Shown here: piece by piece, positions 1 to 6,008 of the stretch
How positions within the stretch are numbered: position 1 is the first letter of the stretch
Layout: each line of letters starts with the position of its first letter
Source of the DNA: an uncultured Collinsella sp.
GTDB lineage: Bacteria; Actinomycetota; Coriobacteriia; Coriobacteriales; Coriobacteriaceae
DNA: 8,017 bases
Direction of reading: 5' to 3'
Assembly: GCA_902467875.1 (NCBI GenBank)
Contig: CABQWP010000076.1
Coordinates: forward strand, 1-8,017
Translations under genes and position numbers: made by a program
The notes under the pieces: generated by a model
What the model was told of the DNA's origin: nothing
The model's input: the letters and a program-made list of their open reading frames with translations, nothing else
Database searches by the model: none

Positions 1-3000
1 GCTGGCCAAGGCGTTGCCCATGAGCTCGCCTGCCAATGCAATGCCGCTCGGCTCGTCGCCGCCCGCAAAGGAGTGCGTGCACCAGCCGGCAAGCGTCGAG
101 GTGTCGTGCGTCGAGGTGTACAGGATCTTGCCCGGCGTGGGATGAATTCCGCAGCGAACGTCGTAGTTGCTAAACTCCAGTACGTCCATGCCGGGGAAGC
201 CACAGGTCGAAGCCATTGCGCGAACACCAGGCGTCAAATAGCCCAGGTCCTCGGCAATAAAGTTGAGCGGACCCAGCTCGTCGTAGGCCGTCTGGAACAG
301 GTCCTTGCCCGGGCCAGCCAGCCAGCGACCGTCAGAACAGGCCTTGCCGGCGGGGATGCTAAAGTAGCTGTGGAAACCCAGGAAGTGGTCCAGGCGCACG
401 CGGTCGTAGAGTGCGAACGCACGGCGCAGGCGGTCGAGCCACCAGCGATAGCCATTCTCCTTCATGTGATCCCAGCGGAAGGTGGGGTTGCCCCAGACCT
501 GGCCCTCGGGTGCAAAGTTGTCGGGCGGCGCCCCCGAAATCTCAATCGCCTTGCCGGTGTCGGACAGCCAGAAGTTTTCGGGCTCGCTCCATGCGTCGGC
601 CGAATCATCCGAAACATACATAGGAATGTCACCGATGACCTCGATGCCCTTCTTGTGTGCATAGTTCATGAGCTCGCACCAAGCCAGGTCAAAGCGGTAC
701 TGCATGTACGCTTGAAGCTCGGCCTCGTTGTGGAAGCGCTTGTCGTCGATCAGATGCTCGTTGTAGCGAGCAACATCTGCCGGCCAATCGTGGCGCGACT
801 CGCCCTCAAAGTACTTTTTGACGGCCATATAGACGCAGTACTTCTCGAGCCAATCGGCATTGCGATGTTTAAACGCGGTGTACAGCGGATCGGCATCCTC
901 CCCGCCGCGGGCCTTCCAGGTCTCAAAGTCGGCTGCCAGCTCCTCGTGGCTCTCGGGTAGCAGGTCGATATTGCCTGCAAAGGCCGAAGGACCGGCGTAG
1001 GGGGAGCGGAAGAAGTCCGTGGGATTGACGGGCAAAACCTGCCAGTAGCGCATGCCCATGGCGGCCAGATGGTCGATAAAGCGACGCGTGGGCGCGCCGA
1101 TCGTACCGGGCTTGCCGTCATCGGTCGGCACCGATGTGATATGGCACACAACACCCGCACCGTGATCGAGCGGCTCCTGCAGGCGCTGCTCGGCGTGGTG
1201 ATAGATGATCGACGAACCCAGCGGATACAGATCGAGCGTGACCGTGCCGTTGTGGATCTCGCACTCGTGACCGCTGATCACGTCGCTCGCGCATTCGCCG
1301 AGCGCCGGAATCGTCACGCGGTGCGAATTGCGCAGACTGCGGTTGATGATAACCGTCGCGGCCTCGCCGTCTTTGCCTGTGCGGGTGTAAGCCAAGACTT
1401 CGTCGTTGAGCGCAAAGGCCTTGATCTCGCCATCGACCATAAAGGGCAGCGCACGGCGCACGGCAGACGCGTTCTTAACGATGGCCAGTGTGTCGAAGTC
1501 GTGGAGTTGGTCTTTGGTCGGCAGGGTGCGGCGGTTGCCCGGGTCGGTAAGGCCCTCCAAGCCGTACTCGTCGCCGTAATAGATTGAGGGTACACCCGGG
1601 AAGGTCATCTGCATGAGCGTCGCCAGCCAAAAACGGCTCTTGGCCAGGCCCATCGAGTTATCGTCCAGGCGCCATTTGCTGCGCTCGCTCTCGGGCAGCT
1701 GCGACTCGTCGGGGCCACCGCCGAGCACCGAGATAATGCGCGGGCGGTCGTGGCTCGAAAGCAGATTGAGCGCGCAGGCTAGTGCCTCGCGCGGGTAGTT
1801 CTCGCGCAGGGTTTCGATATCCTCGGCTGCCTGGTAGGCGTTTTTGTAGCCCATCAAAAAGCCGATGACCATGTCGCGGAAGGGGTAGTCCATGGCGGAG
1901 TCGAGCTCCGAGCCCTGCAGATAGCGACGCAGGTGGCCATAGCTGATCTTGTTGGAAGCGTCCTCCCAGACCTCGCCGAGCAGCAGCGCGTCGGGCTTCT
2001 CGGCGAGCACGGCCTTTTTGATCTCGGCCAGGAAGTCGTCGGAAAGCTCGTCGGCCACATCGAGTCGCCAGCCATGGGCACCGGCACGCAGCCATTTACG
2101 GATCACGCCGTCCTTGCCCAGGAGCCGCTCGCGCACCAGTTCAGAATTCTCGTTGATGGCGGGCATGTTGCCCACGCCCCACCAGCAGTCATACGAACCG
2201 TCCTCATGGAAGTAAAATGCATCGCGCCACGGCGAGTCCTCGCTCTGCCAAGCACCGACGCCGGGATAATTGCCGTAGCGGTTAAAGTAGATCGAGTCGT
2301 CGCCCGTATGGTTGAACACACCGTCCAGAATGATGGAAATGCCAAGCTTCTCGGCCGCCTGACACAGCTCGGTAAAGTCCTGCTCGGTGCCCAGGATCGG
2401 GTCAATCTTGGTGTAGTCGGCCGTATCGTAGCGGTGGTTGCTCGCGGCCTCAAAGATCGGGTTGAGGTAGATGGCCGTAAAGCCCAGCTCGGCGATGCGG
2501 GGTAGGTCATTTTGGATACCCTTGAGCGAACCGCCGTAAAAGTCCCAGGTCTTGATGGAGCCGTCTTCGGCACGCTCGTACTCGGGCGGTTCGTTCCAGT
2601 CCTCGACTATGCGGCGTTGGATTCCGTTGCGCGGCTTTTTGACTTCGGCCAGCGTACGCTCGCGCCAGTTTTCGTCGCGGGCATAGCGGTCGGGGAAGAT
2701 CTGGTAGACCATGCCACGCTCGTACCACTCGGGACGAACTTCGCGGTGCTTGTAGACGGTGATCTGGAAGGACGGGACCTCGGCATAGTTGTAAGTTACG
2801 CCCTCGCCACCGGTGCGACCCTGCGGTGCGCCCAGGCGGACCTCGGGCTGGCCCTCGATATTGCAGATAAAGCTGTACCAGATAAGACAGGGCTCGGCGC
2901 ACTCAAGCTCTACGGTAAATATGCCGTCGCCCTCGTGTGTCATGGGATACAGAGACTCACCGATCTCATCGACCCAGGTGCGCAGCGTAAGCGTTGCCTG

Positions 3001-3111
3001 GTTGGGGTCGGCATCCTCCAAAATCACCGAGAGCGAAACGGAAGTTCCAGTGGTCACAGCGCCAAACGGAGTACGAAACTGCGGCAGACGGCTGTTGTGA
3101 ATCAATCTCAT
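1..3111 (-). CDS. malQ: GH13 alpha-glucan hydrolase fused to GH77 4-alpha-glucanotransferase (3' end cut by window edge)
   Basis: The frame is open for 1037 codons from ATG 3111 to the left edge, with no stop. Residues 1-130 look like a beta-rich N-terminal domain, followed by MVYQIFPDRY at 134-143, a typical GH13 barrel entry. All GH13 signatures are present: DGVFNH (263-268), MPAIN (316-320, like the MPxLN of neopullulanase-type enzymes), GWRLDVADE with nucleophile D351, GEVWED with acid/base E380, and SHD with D455. YYGDE lies at 511-515. A GH77 domain starts near 650 and carries RLDHF (nucleophile D908), AEDLG (acid/base E954) and THD (D1003). It lacks roughly its last 100 residues or more. 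No signal peptide is seen, so it is probably cytosolic and acts on glycogen or maltodextrins by hydrolysis plus chain transfer. The start is the only in-frame ATG after a stop near 3158; its Shine-Dalgarno is weak. The symbol malQ fits only the GH77 half. Exact GH13 specificity (debranching or alpha-1,4) cannot be told from motifs. Confidence 0.93.
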   Translation of the reverse strand, partial: MRLIHNSRLPQFRTPFGAVTTGTSVSLSVILEDADPNQATLTLRTWVDEIGESLYPMTHEGDGIFTVELECAEPCLIWYSFICNIEGQPEVRLGAPQGRTGGEGVTYNYAEVPSFQITVYKHREVRPEWYERGMVYQIFPDRYARDENWRERTLAEVKKPRNGIQRRIVEDWNEPPEYERAEDGSIKTWDFYGGSLKGIQNDLPRIAELGFTAIYLNPIFEAASNHRYDTADYTKIDPILGTEQDFTELCQAAEKLGISIILDGVFNHTGDDSIYFNRYGNYPGVGAWQSEDSPWRDAFYFHEDGSYDCWWGVGNMPAINENSELVRERLLGKDGVIRKWLRAGAHGWRLDVADELSDDFLAEIKKAVLAEKPDALLLGEVWEDASNKISYGHLRRYLQGSELDSAMDYPFRDMVIGFLMGYKNAYQAAEDIETLRENYPREALACALNLLSSHDRPRIISVLGGGPDESQLPESERSKWRLDDNSMGLAKSRFWLATLMQMTFPGVPSIYYGDEYGLEGLTDPGNRRTLPTKDQLHDFDTLAIVKNASAVRRALPFMVDGEIKAFALNDEVLAYTRTGKDGEAATVIINRSLRNSHRVTIPALGECASDVISGHECEIHNGTVTLDLYPLGSSIIYHHAEQRLQEPLDHGAGVVCHITSVPTDDGKPGTIGAPTRRFIDHLAAMGMRYWQVLPVNPTDFFRSPYAGPSAFAGNIDLLPESHEELAADFETWKARGGEDADPLYTAFKHRNADWLEKYCVYMAVKKYFEGESRHDWPADVARYNEHLIDDKRFHNEAELQAYMQYRFDLAWCELMNYAHKKGIEVIGDIPMYVSDDSADAWSEPENFWLSDTGKAIEISGAPPDNFAPEGQVWGNPTFRWDHMKENGYRWWLDRLRRAFALYDRVRLDHFLGFHSYFSIPAGKACSDGRWLAGPGKDLFQTAYDELGPLNFIAEDLGYLTPGVRAMASTCGFPGMDVLEFSNYDVRCGIHPTPGKILYTSTHDTSTLAGWCTHSFAGGDEPSGIALAGELMGNALAS

Positions 3112-3134
3112 AATTCGGTCCAGTTCAATAGAAT

Positions 3135-3152
3135 CACGGCCTGCGGGCCATG
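3135..3152 (-). other. Short leader hairpin upstream of the GH13-GH77 gene
   Basis: On the minus strand CATGGCC and GGCCGTG can pair as a 7-bp stem (one G-U) around a CGCA loop, 23 nt before the ATG. The same bases hold a five-codon open frame (ATG at 3151, TGA at 3134) encoding MARRP. It has no clear ribosome binding site. It would lie in the 5' leader if transcription starts near 3166. A regulatory role is only a guess. Confidence 0.25.
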
Positions 3153-3172
3153 GGCTTTACGCACAAGATATA

Positions 3173-3202
3173 AGTATATCTGTTGTACACAGGCTGTATA
3201 AA
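3173..3202 (-). promoter_or_regulatory. Candidate promoter of the GH13-GH77 gene
   Basis: Read on the minus strand, TTTATA (3202-3197) and TATACT (3178-3173) are separated by 18 bp, a fair match to a sigma-70-type -35/-10 pair. The predicted start, near 3166, leaves a leader of about 55 nt. It sits in AT-rich DNA just upstream of the gene and after the glgA terminator. The match was made by eye only. Confidence 0.4.
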
Positions 3203-3206
3203 CAAC
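3182..3206. promoter_or_regulatory. Imperfect dyad overlapping the promoter, possible operator
   Basis: GTTGT at 3182-3186 is mirrored by ACAAC at 3202-3206, with two further symmetric pairs inside. The dyad covers the spacer and -35 of the candidate promoter, where a repressor would act. No regulator gene is in the window and the site matches no operator I can name. A second weak dyad, CCGTT (3209-3213) with AACGG (3225-3229), lies just upstream. Confidence 0.25.
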
Positions 3207-3260
3207 ATCCGTTTACCATCGGCGAACGGTTGTCCTAGAAAATCGTTTTACCACTCAAAT

Positions 3261-3270
3261 TATCGCGATA
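3261..3270. promoter_or_regulatory. Perfect 10-bp palindrome TATCGCGATA
   Basis: TATCGCGATA is a perfect palindrome. One mismatched pair further out, symmetry resumes with AA/TT at 3258-3259 and 3272-3273. It lies between two candidate promoters in the GH13-GH77 upstream region. It could be a transcription factor site, but a 10-bp palindrome can arise by chance. Confidence 0.2.
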
Positions 3271-3279
3271 TTTAAAACG

Positions 3280-3308
3280 TCTATACCGATACTATTTGTA
3301 GCCAACAA
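3280..3308 (-). promoter_or_regulatory. Weak second candidate promoter
   Basis: On the minus strand TTGTTG (3308-3303) and TATAGA (3285-3280) are 17 bp apart. The -35 is poor, with three of six consensus bases. If real, it would give a leader of about 160 nt before the GH13-GH77 start and would read past the TATCGCGATA palindrome. Confidence 0.2.
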
Positions 3309-3315
3309 AAGTAAC

Positions 3316-3449
3316 CCGGTTTACTACGACGAATTGAATGATCTCAACCACGGTCATTTTGGTGATATTAAAACCGCAGCTAGAAGCGTTCTTAATTTCG
3401 AAGATTACTCGCCGTGGTCGGCCGGAGCCATTTTGTCGTAGTAAACCGG
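3316..3449. repeat. 134-bp near-symmetrical palindromic element (ERIC/MITE-like)
   Basis: CCGGTTTACTACGAC (3316-3330) and its exact reverse complement (3435-3449) form 15-bp terminal inverted repeats. Inside, ACCACGG (3347-3353) mirrors CCGTGGT (3412-3418). The left and right gaps between these arm pairs are both exactly 16 nt. The core, 3364-3383 against 3380-3399, matches at 15 of 20 positions and meets at a central CTAG. The whole unit could fold into one long imperfect hairpin. Size and form recall ERIC and other short non-coding palindromic repeats or MITEs. No clear target-site duplication flanks it and no transposase is encoded. Whether it is repeated elsewhere cannot be seen here. Confidence 0.65.
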
Positions 3450-3470
3450 CCCTCTTTTTAATGCGAAGTT

Positions 3471-3515
3471 CAACGCAAAAGAGGGCGCCTGGTTGGGGCG
3501 CCCTCTTTTGCGTTG
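3471..3515 (-). terminator. Bidirectional intrinsic terminator after glgA
   Basis: A perfect 19-bp inverted repeat (3471-3489 with 3497-3515) encloses a 7-nt loop. Its core is GAGGGCGCC/GGCGCCCTC flanked by AAAA and TTTT, so it can act as a terminator on either strand. On the minus strand it begins 24 nt after the glgA TAA. It closes the glgCDA operon and insulates the GH13-GH77 gene. Confidence 0.88.
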
Positions 3516-3539
3516 AGGATTTAGTTTTAATCGTCCGGA

Positions 3540-5918
3540 TTAGCGGCGCTTGCGGGCGGCCGTTGCCTTGCGGACGGAGGTCTTCTTGGTCGGAGCCTTT
3601 TCCTCGGCCGAAACGGCGGGGGAGACCGGGGTCTCCTTGGCGGGCTCGGTCTTTGCCTTAGTCTTGGGAGCGGCCTTAACCTCGGCAGCCTTCGGAGTCG
3701 GCTCGGCCTTTACTGCGGGCTTGTCCTCGGCCTTACCCTCTGCCTTGGGAGCTGCAGCCTTGGTCGTGGTCTTCTTGGCCGTCGTCGCGGCGCGTTTGCG
3801 CGTGGTGGTCTTGGCGGCCGGCTTTGCCTCGACAGCTGCCTTGGCCTCGGGCTCGGAGGGCGCCTCCTCGACCTTGACGGCGGGCTTTGCAGTAGCCTTC
3901 GGGGCCGTCTTCGCGGCGGCCTTCGTCGTAGCGGCCTTGGCCGTCGTCGACTTCGTAGCCGTGGTCTTCTTGGCTGCCGTTGCCTTCTTGGTGGTTGCAG
4001 CCGTCTTCTTGGCAGCGGTCTTGGCCGGAGCCTTTGCCGCAGGCTTAGCCTCGGCGGCGGCCTTTACCTCGGGAGCAGCCTCGACCTCGTTGGCCTTCTT
4101 GGCAGCGGCGGTCGTGCGCTTGCGCGTGGTCGATGCCTTGGCAGTAGTTGCCTTGGCAGCGGTGGTCTTGCTCGCAGTGGCCTTCGTGGTCGTAGCCTTC
4201 TTAGCCGTTGCCTTGCGGGTCGTCGTCTTTTTGGTGGCAGGCTTCGCAGCGGGCTTCACCTCAGGCTCGGGCTCGGGAGTAGCCTCGACCTTCACCTCAG
4301 GATCGGCCTTAACGGACTTAGCTTCAACCGGCTTCTCCTCGGCCTTGGGCTCCTCAGCGGCTGCGAGCTCCGTAACAGTCGCCGCAGGCTCGGCCTCAGC
4401 GGCAGCGGGCTCATCGACAGCTGCAACCTCAGTCACAGCCGCCGGGCGCTCAATCTCCGGGTGCATAAAGAAATACAGGTCCAGATACTTGTCGGCCGAA
4501 CGCGTCCAGCTAAAGTCCTGGCTCATGGCCTGCGTGACCAGCTGGTTCCAAGCGTCGCGGTTATCCCAGAACAGGCGCGCCGCGCGGAAGACCGCGTCGC
4601 CCATCTCGTTGCCATTAAAGTTGCTAAACGAGAAGCCCGTGCCCTCGCCGGTGAACTCGTTATACGGGATCACGGTGTCCTTCAAGCCACCGGTCTCGCG
4701 CACGATGGGTAGGGTGCCGTAGCGCATGGCGATGATCTGCGACAGACCGCAAGGCTCAAACTTCGAAGGCATCAGGAACATATCGGCGGCGGCGTACATG
4801 CGCTGCGACAGCGCCGGGTCAAATTCGATGCGTGCGGCCATGGTGCCGGGGTACTTGTCCTGGAAGTAGCGCAGGCCGTCCTCGTAGTCGCGGTCGCCGG
4901 TGCCCAGCACCGCCACCTGCACGCCGCCGGACAGGATGCGGTCGAGCGCGTACATGACCAGGTCCATGCCCTTCTGGCGCGTCAGGCGCGTGACCATCAC
5001 CATGAGCGGGCGGTCGTCGCGGACCTCGAGCCCCAGCTCTTCCTGCAGCTTGGCCTTGCACACAGCCTTGCCGGAACGGTCGTCGACCGTGTAGTTTGCG
5101 GCAATGCGCTTATCGGTTGCCGGGTCAAAGCCCGCAACGTCAATGCCGTTGAGGATGCCCTGCAGCGCGTATGAGCGTTCGCGCAGCACGCCGTCCAGGC
5201 CCTCGCCAAACTCGGGCGTCTGGATCTCGCTCGCGTAGGTGGGGCTCACCGTGGTGATGGCATCGGCATAGTGTAGCGCGCCCAGCATGTAGTTGATGCT
5301 GCAGGCGTCGCAGCGCAGCTGCGTAGCTGCCGCCGGAATATGCGCCACACCCAGGATGTCCTCCATCACGGTGTCGCTAAACTGGCCCTGGAACGCCACA
5401 TTGTGGATCGAGAACACGGTCTTAACGCGGTCGTACAGCGGCAGGCCCTGGTAGAACTCGCGCAAGAACACGGGCGCCAGTGCCGTCTGCCAGTCGTTGC
5501 AGTGCAGGATGTCGCACTCAAAGCCCTCGGGCAGGTGCTGCAGGCTCTCGGTGATGGCCTTGGAGAAAAACGCGAAGCGCTCGCCGTCGTCAAAGAAGCC
5601 GTACGGATAGTCGCGCGCAAAGTAGCGCTCGTTGTCAACGAACATATAGGTGACGCCGTCGCGCTCGAGCTTCTCCAGCCCGCAGTACTCATTGCGCCAG
5701 CCCAGGCTCACGTAAAAGTCGGAGAAGTGCTCCATCTGCGCCTTGTACTCGTCCTTGATGGTGGCGTACTTGGGCACCATCACGATGACCTCGGCGCCGG
5801 CGCGCACAAGCGCCGCAGGCAGCGAGCCCGCCACGTCACCCAGGCCACCGGTCTTTACAAACGGTGCGCACTCGGCCGAGGCAAACACGATCTGCATCTT
5901 TTTGCTGGAATCTGCCAT
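3540..5918 (-). CDS. glgA: Glycogen synthase (GT5) with a 300-residue Lys/Ala-rich C-terminal tail
   Basis: This enzyme transfers glucose from ADP-glucose to the non-reducing end of glycogen. Residues 1-490 are a complete GT5 GT-B enzyme: KTGGLGDV with K22 near the N-terminus, HCNDWQTAL, SIHNVAFQG, RLTRQKG with R311 and K316, and FEPCGLSQ with E388 followed by TGGLKDTV. R311, K316 and E388 sit at a constant +11 offset from E. coli R300, K305 and E377, so the catalytic half is intact. The family normally ends at about 480-490 residues. Here 300 more follow (493-792), built of K, A, T, E and P. I chose ATG 5918 because GGGAG lies 5 nt upstream. ATG 5930, four codons earlier, has no Shine-Dalgarno, and the GGGAG would fall inside its coding sequence. 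The gene starts 90 bp after glgD, behind a stem-loop. Confidence 0.96.
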   Translation of the reverse strand: MADSSKKMQIVFASAECAPFVKTGGLGDVAGSLPAALVRAGAEVIVMVPKYATIKDEYKAQMEHFSDFYVSLGWRNEYCGLEKLERDGVTYMFVDNERYFARDYPYGFFDDGERFAFFSKAITESLQHLPEGFECDILHCNDWQTALAPVFLREFYQGLPLYDRVKTVFSIHNVAFQGQFSDTVMEDILGVAHIPAAATQLRCDACSINYMLGALHYADAITTVSPTYASEIQTPEFGEGLDGVLRERSYALQGILNGIDVAGFDPATDKRIAANYTVDDRSGKAVCKAKLQEELGLEVRDDRPLMVMVTRLTRQKGMDLVMYALDRILSGGVQVAVLGTGDRDYEDGLRYFQDKYPGTMAARIEFDPALSQRMYAAADMFLMPSKFEPCGLSQIIAMRYGTLPIVRETGGLKDTVIPYNEFTGEGTGFSFSNFNGNEMGDAVFRAARLFWDNRDAWNQLVTQAMSQDFSWTRSADKYLDLYFFMHPEIERPAAVTEVAAVDEPAAAEAEPAATVTELAAAEEPKAEEKPVEAKSVKADPEVKVEATPEPEPEVKPAAKPATKKTTTRKATAKKATTTKATASKTTAAKATTAKASTTRKRTTAAAKKANEVEAAPEVKAAAEAKPAAKAPAKTAAKKTAATTKKATAAKKTTATKSTTAKAATTKAAAKTAPKATAKPAVKVEEAPSEPEAKAAVEAKPAAKTTTRKRAATTAKKTTTKAAAPKAEGKAEDKPAVKAEPTPKAAEVKAAPKTKAKTEPAKETPVSPAVSAEEKAPTKKTSVRKATAARKRR
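3543..4442 (-). repeat. Low-complexity, histone-H1-like tail region of glgA (four acidic-basic modules)
   Basis: This stretch encodes GlgA residues 493-792. After an acidic Ala/Glu-rich linker, related units begin at V544 (VEATPEPEPEVK), V612 (VEAAPEVKAAAEAK), V683 (VEEAPSEPEAKAAVEAK) and A738 (AEPTPKAAEVK), spaced 68, 71 and 55 residues. Each opens with a Glu/Pro-rich part and runs into a Lys/Thr/Ala-rich part such as KKTTTRKATAKK or TTTRKRAATTAKK. The tail ends in ARKRR. It has no cysteine and almost no aromatic or large hydrophobic residues, so it should be disordered. The composition resembles bacterial H1-like proteins and the tails of actinobacterial HU proteins. Confidence 0.85.
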
Positions 5919-5922
5919 ATTG

Positions 5923-5928
5923 TCTCCC
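5923..5928 (-). promoter_or_regulatory. Ribosome binding site that sets the glgA start
   Basis: GGGAGA on the minus strand places GGGAG 5 nt (ACAAT) before ATG 5918. No comparable purine run precedes the alternative ATG at 5930. This favours the shorter protein beginning MADSSKK. Confidence 0.7.
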
Positions 5929-5941
5929 ATGTTGCAATTCG

Positions 5942-5977
5942 AGAATAGCCGCCTGGCGCTAACCGGGCGGCTATTCT
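5942..5977 (-). terminator. Stem-loop between glgD and glgA, possible leaky terminator
   Basis: AGAATAGCCGCC (5942-5953) pairs perfectly with GGCGGCTATTCT (5966-5977). The stem can extend by a G-U and two G-C pairs to leave a 6-nt loop. No proper U-run follows, so full termination is unlikely. It ends 23 nt before the glgA ATG, and could lower readthrough from glgCD, protect mRNA ends or affect glgA translation. It may instead end glgCD if glgA has its own start, but I see no strong promoter in the remaining gap. Confidence 0.5.
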
Positions 5978-6008
5978 ACATGTTACGAGCGATGTTGCGG
6001 TGCCAACG

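Noticed and set aside
73..960. 295-codon plus-strand frame
   Set aside because: It lies opposite the GH77 part of the fusion gene, whose catalytic motifs prove the minus-strand reading. Long antisense frames are common in GC-rich DNA.
3316..3449. The palindromic element as a complete insertion sequence
   Set aside because: At 134 bp it cannot encode a transposase and no clear target-site duplication is visible. At most it is a non-autonomous element.
3112..3539. CRISPR array, tRNA or small RNA gene in the longest non-coding gap
   Set aside because: There are no regularly spaced direct repeats and no cloverleaf. The structure present is explained by the terminator and the palindrome.
3338..3661. 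107-codon plus-strand frame spanning the palindrome and the terminator
   Set aside because: It crosses a perfect terminator hairpin and runs antisense into glgA. There is no recognisable domain and no ribosome binding site.
3550..4722. 390-codon plus-strand frame encoding an Ala/Val/Leu-rich hydrophobic polypeptide
   Set aside because: It is the antisense of the Lys/Ala/Thr-rich glgA tail. Complementary codons of such a tail give apparent membrane-like protein. It overlaps a well-supported gene and has no family motif.
5919..5930. Start of glgA at ATG 5930
   Set aside because: It would place the GGGAG ribosome binding site inside the coding sequence and has no Shine-Dalgarno of its own. It adds only four residues (MGDN), so it cannot be fully excluded.
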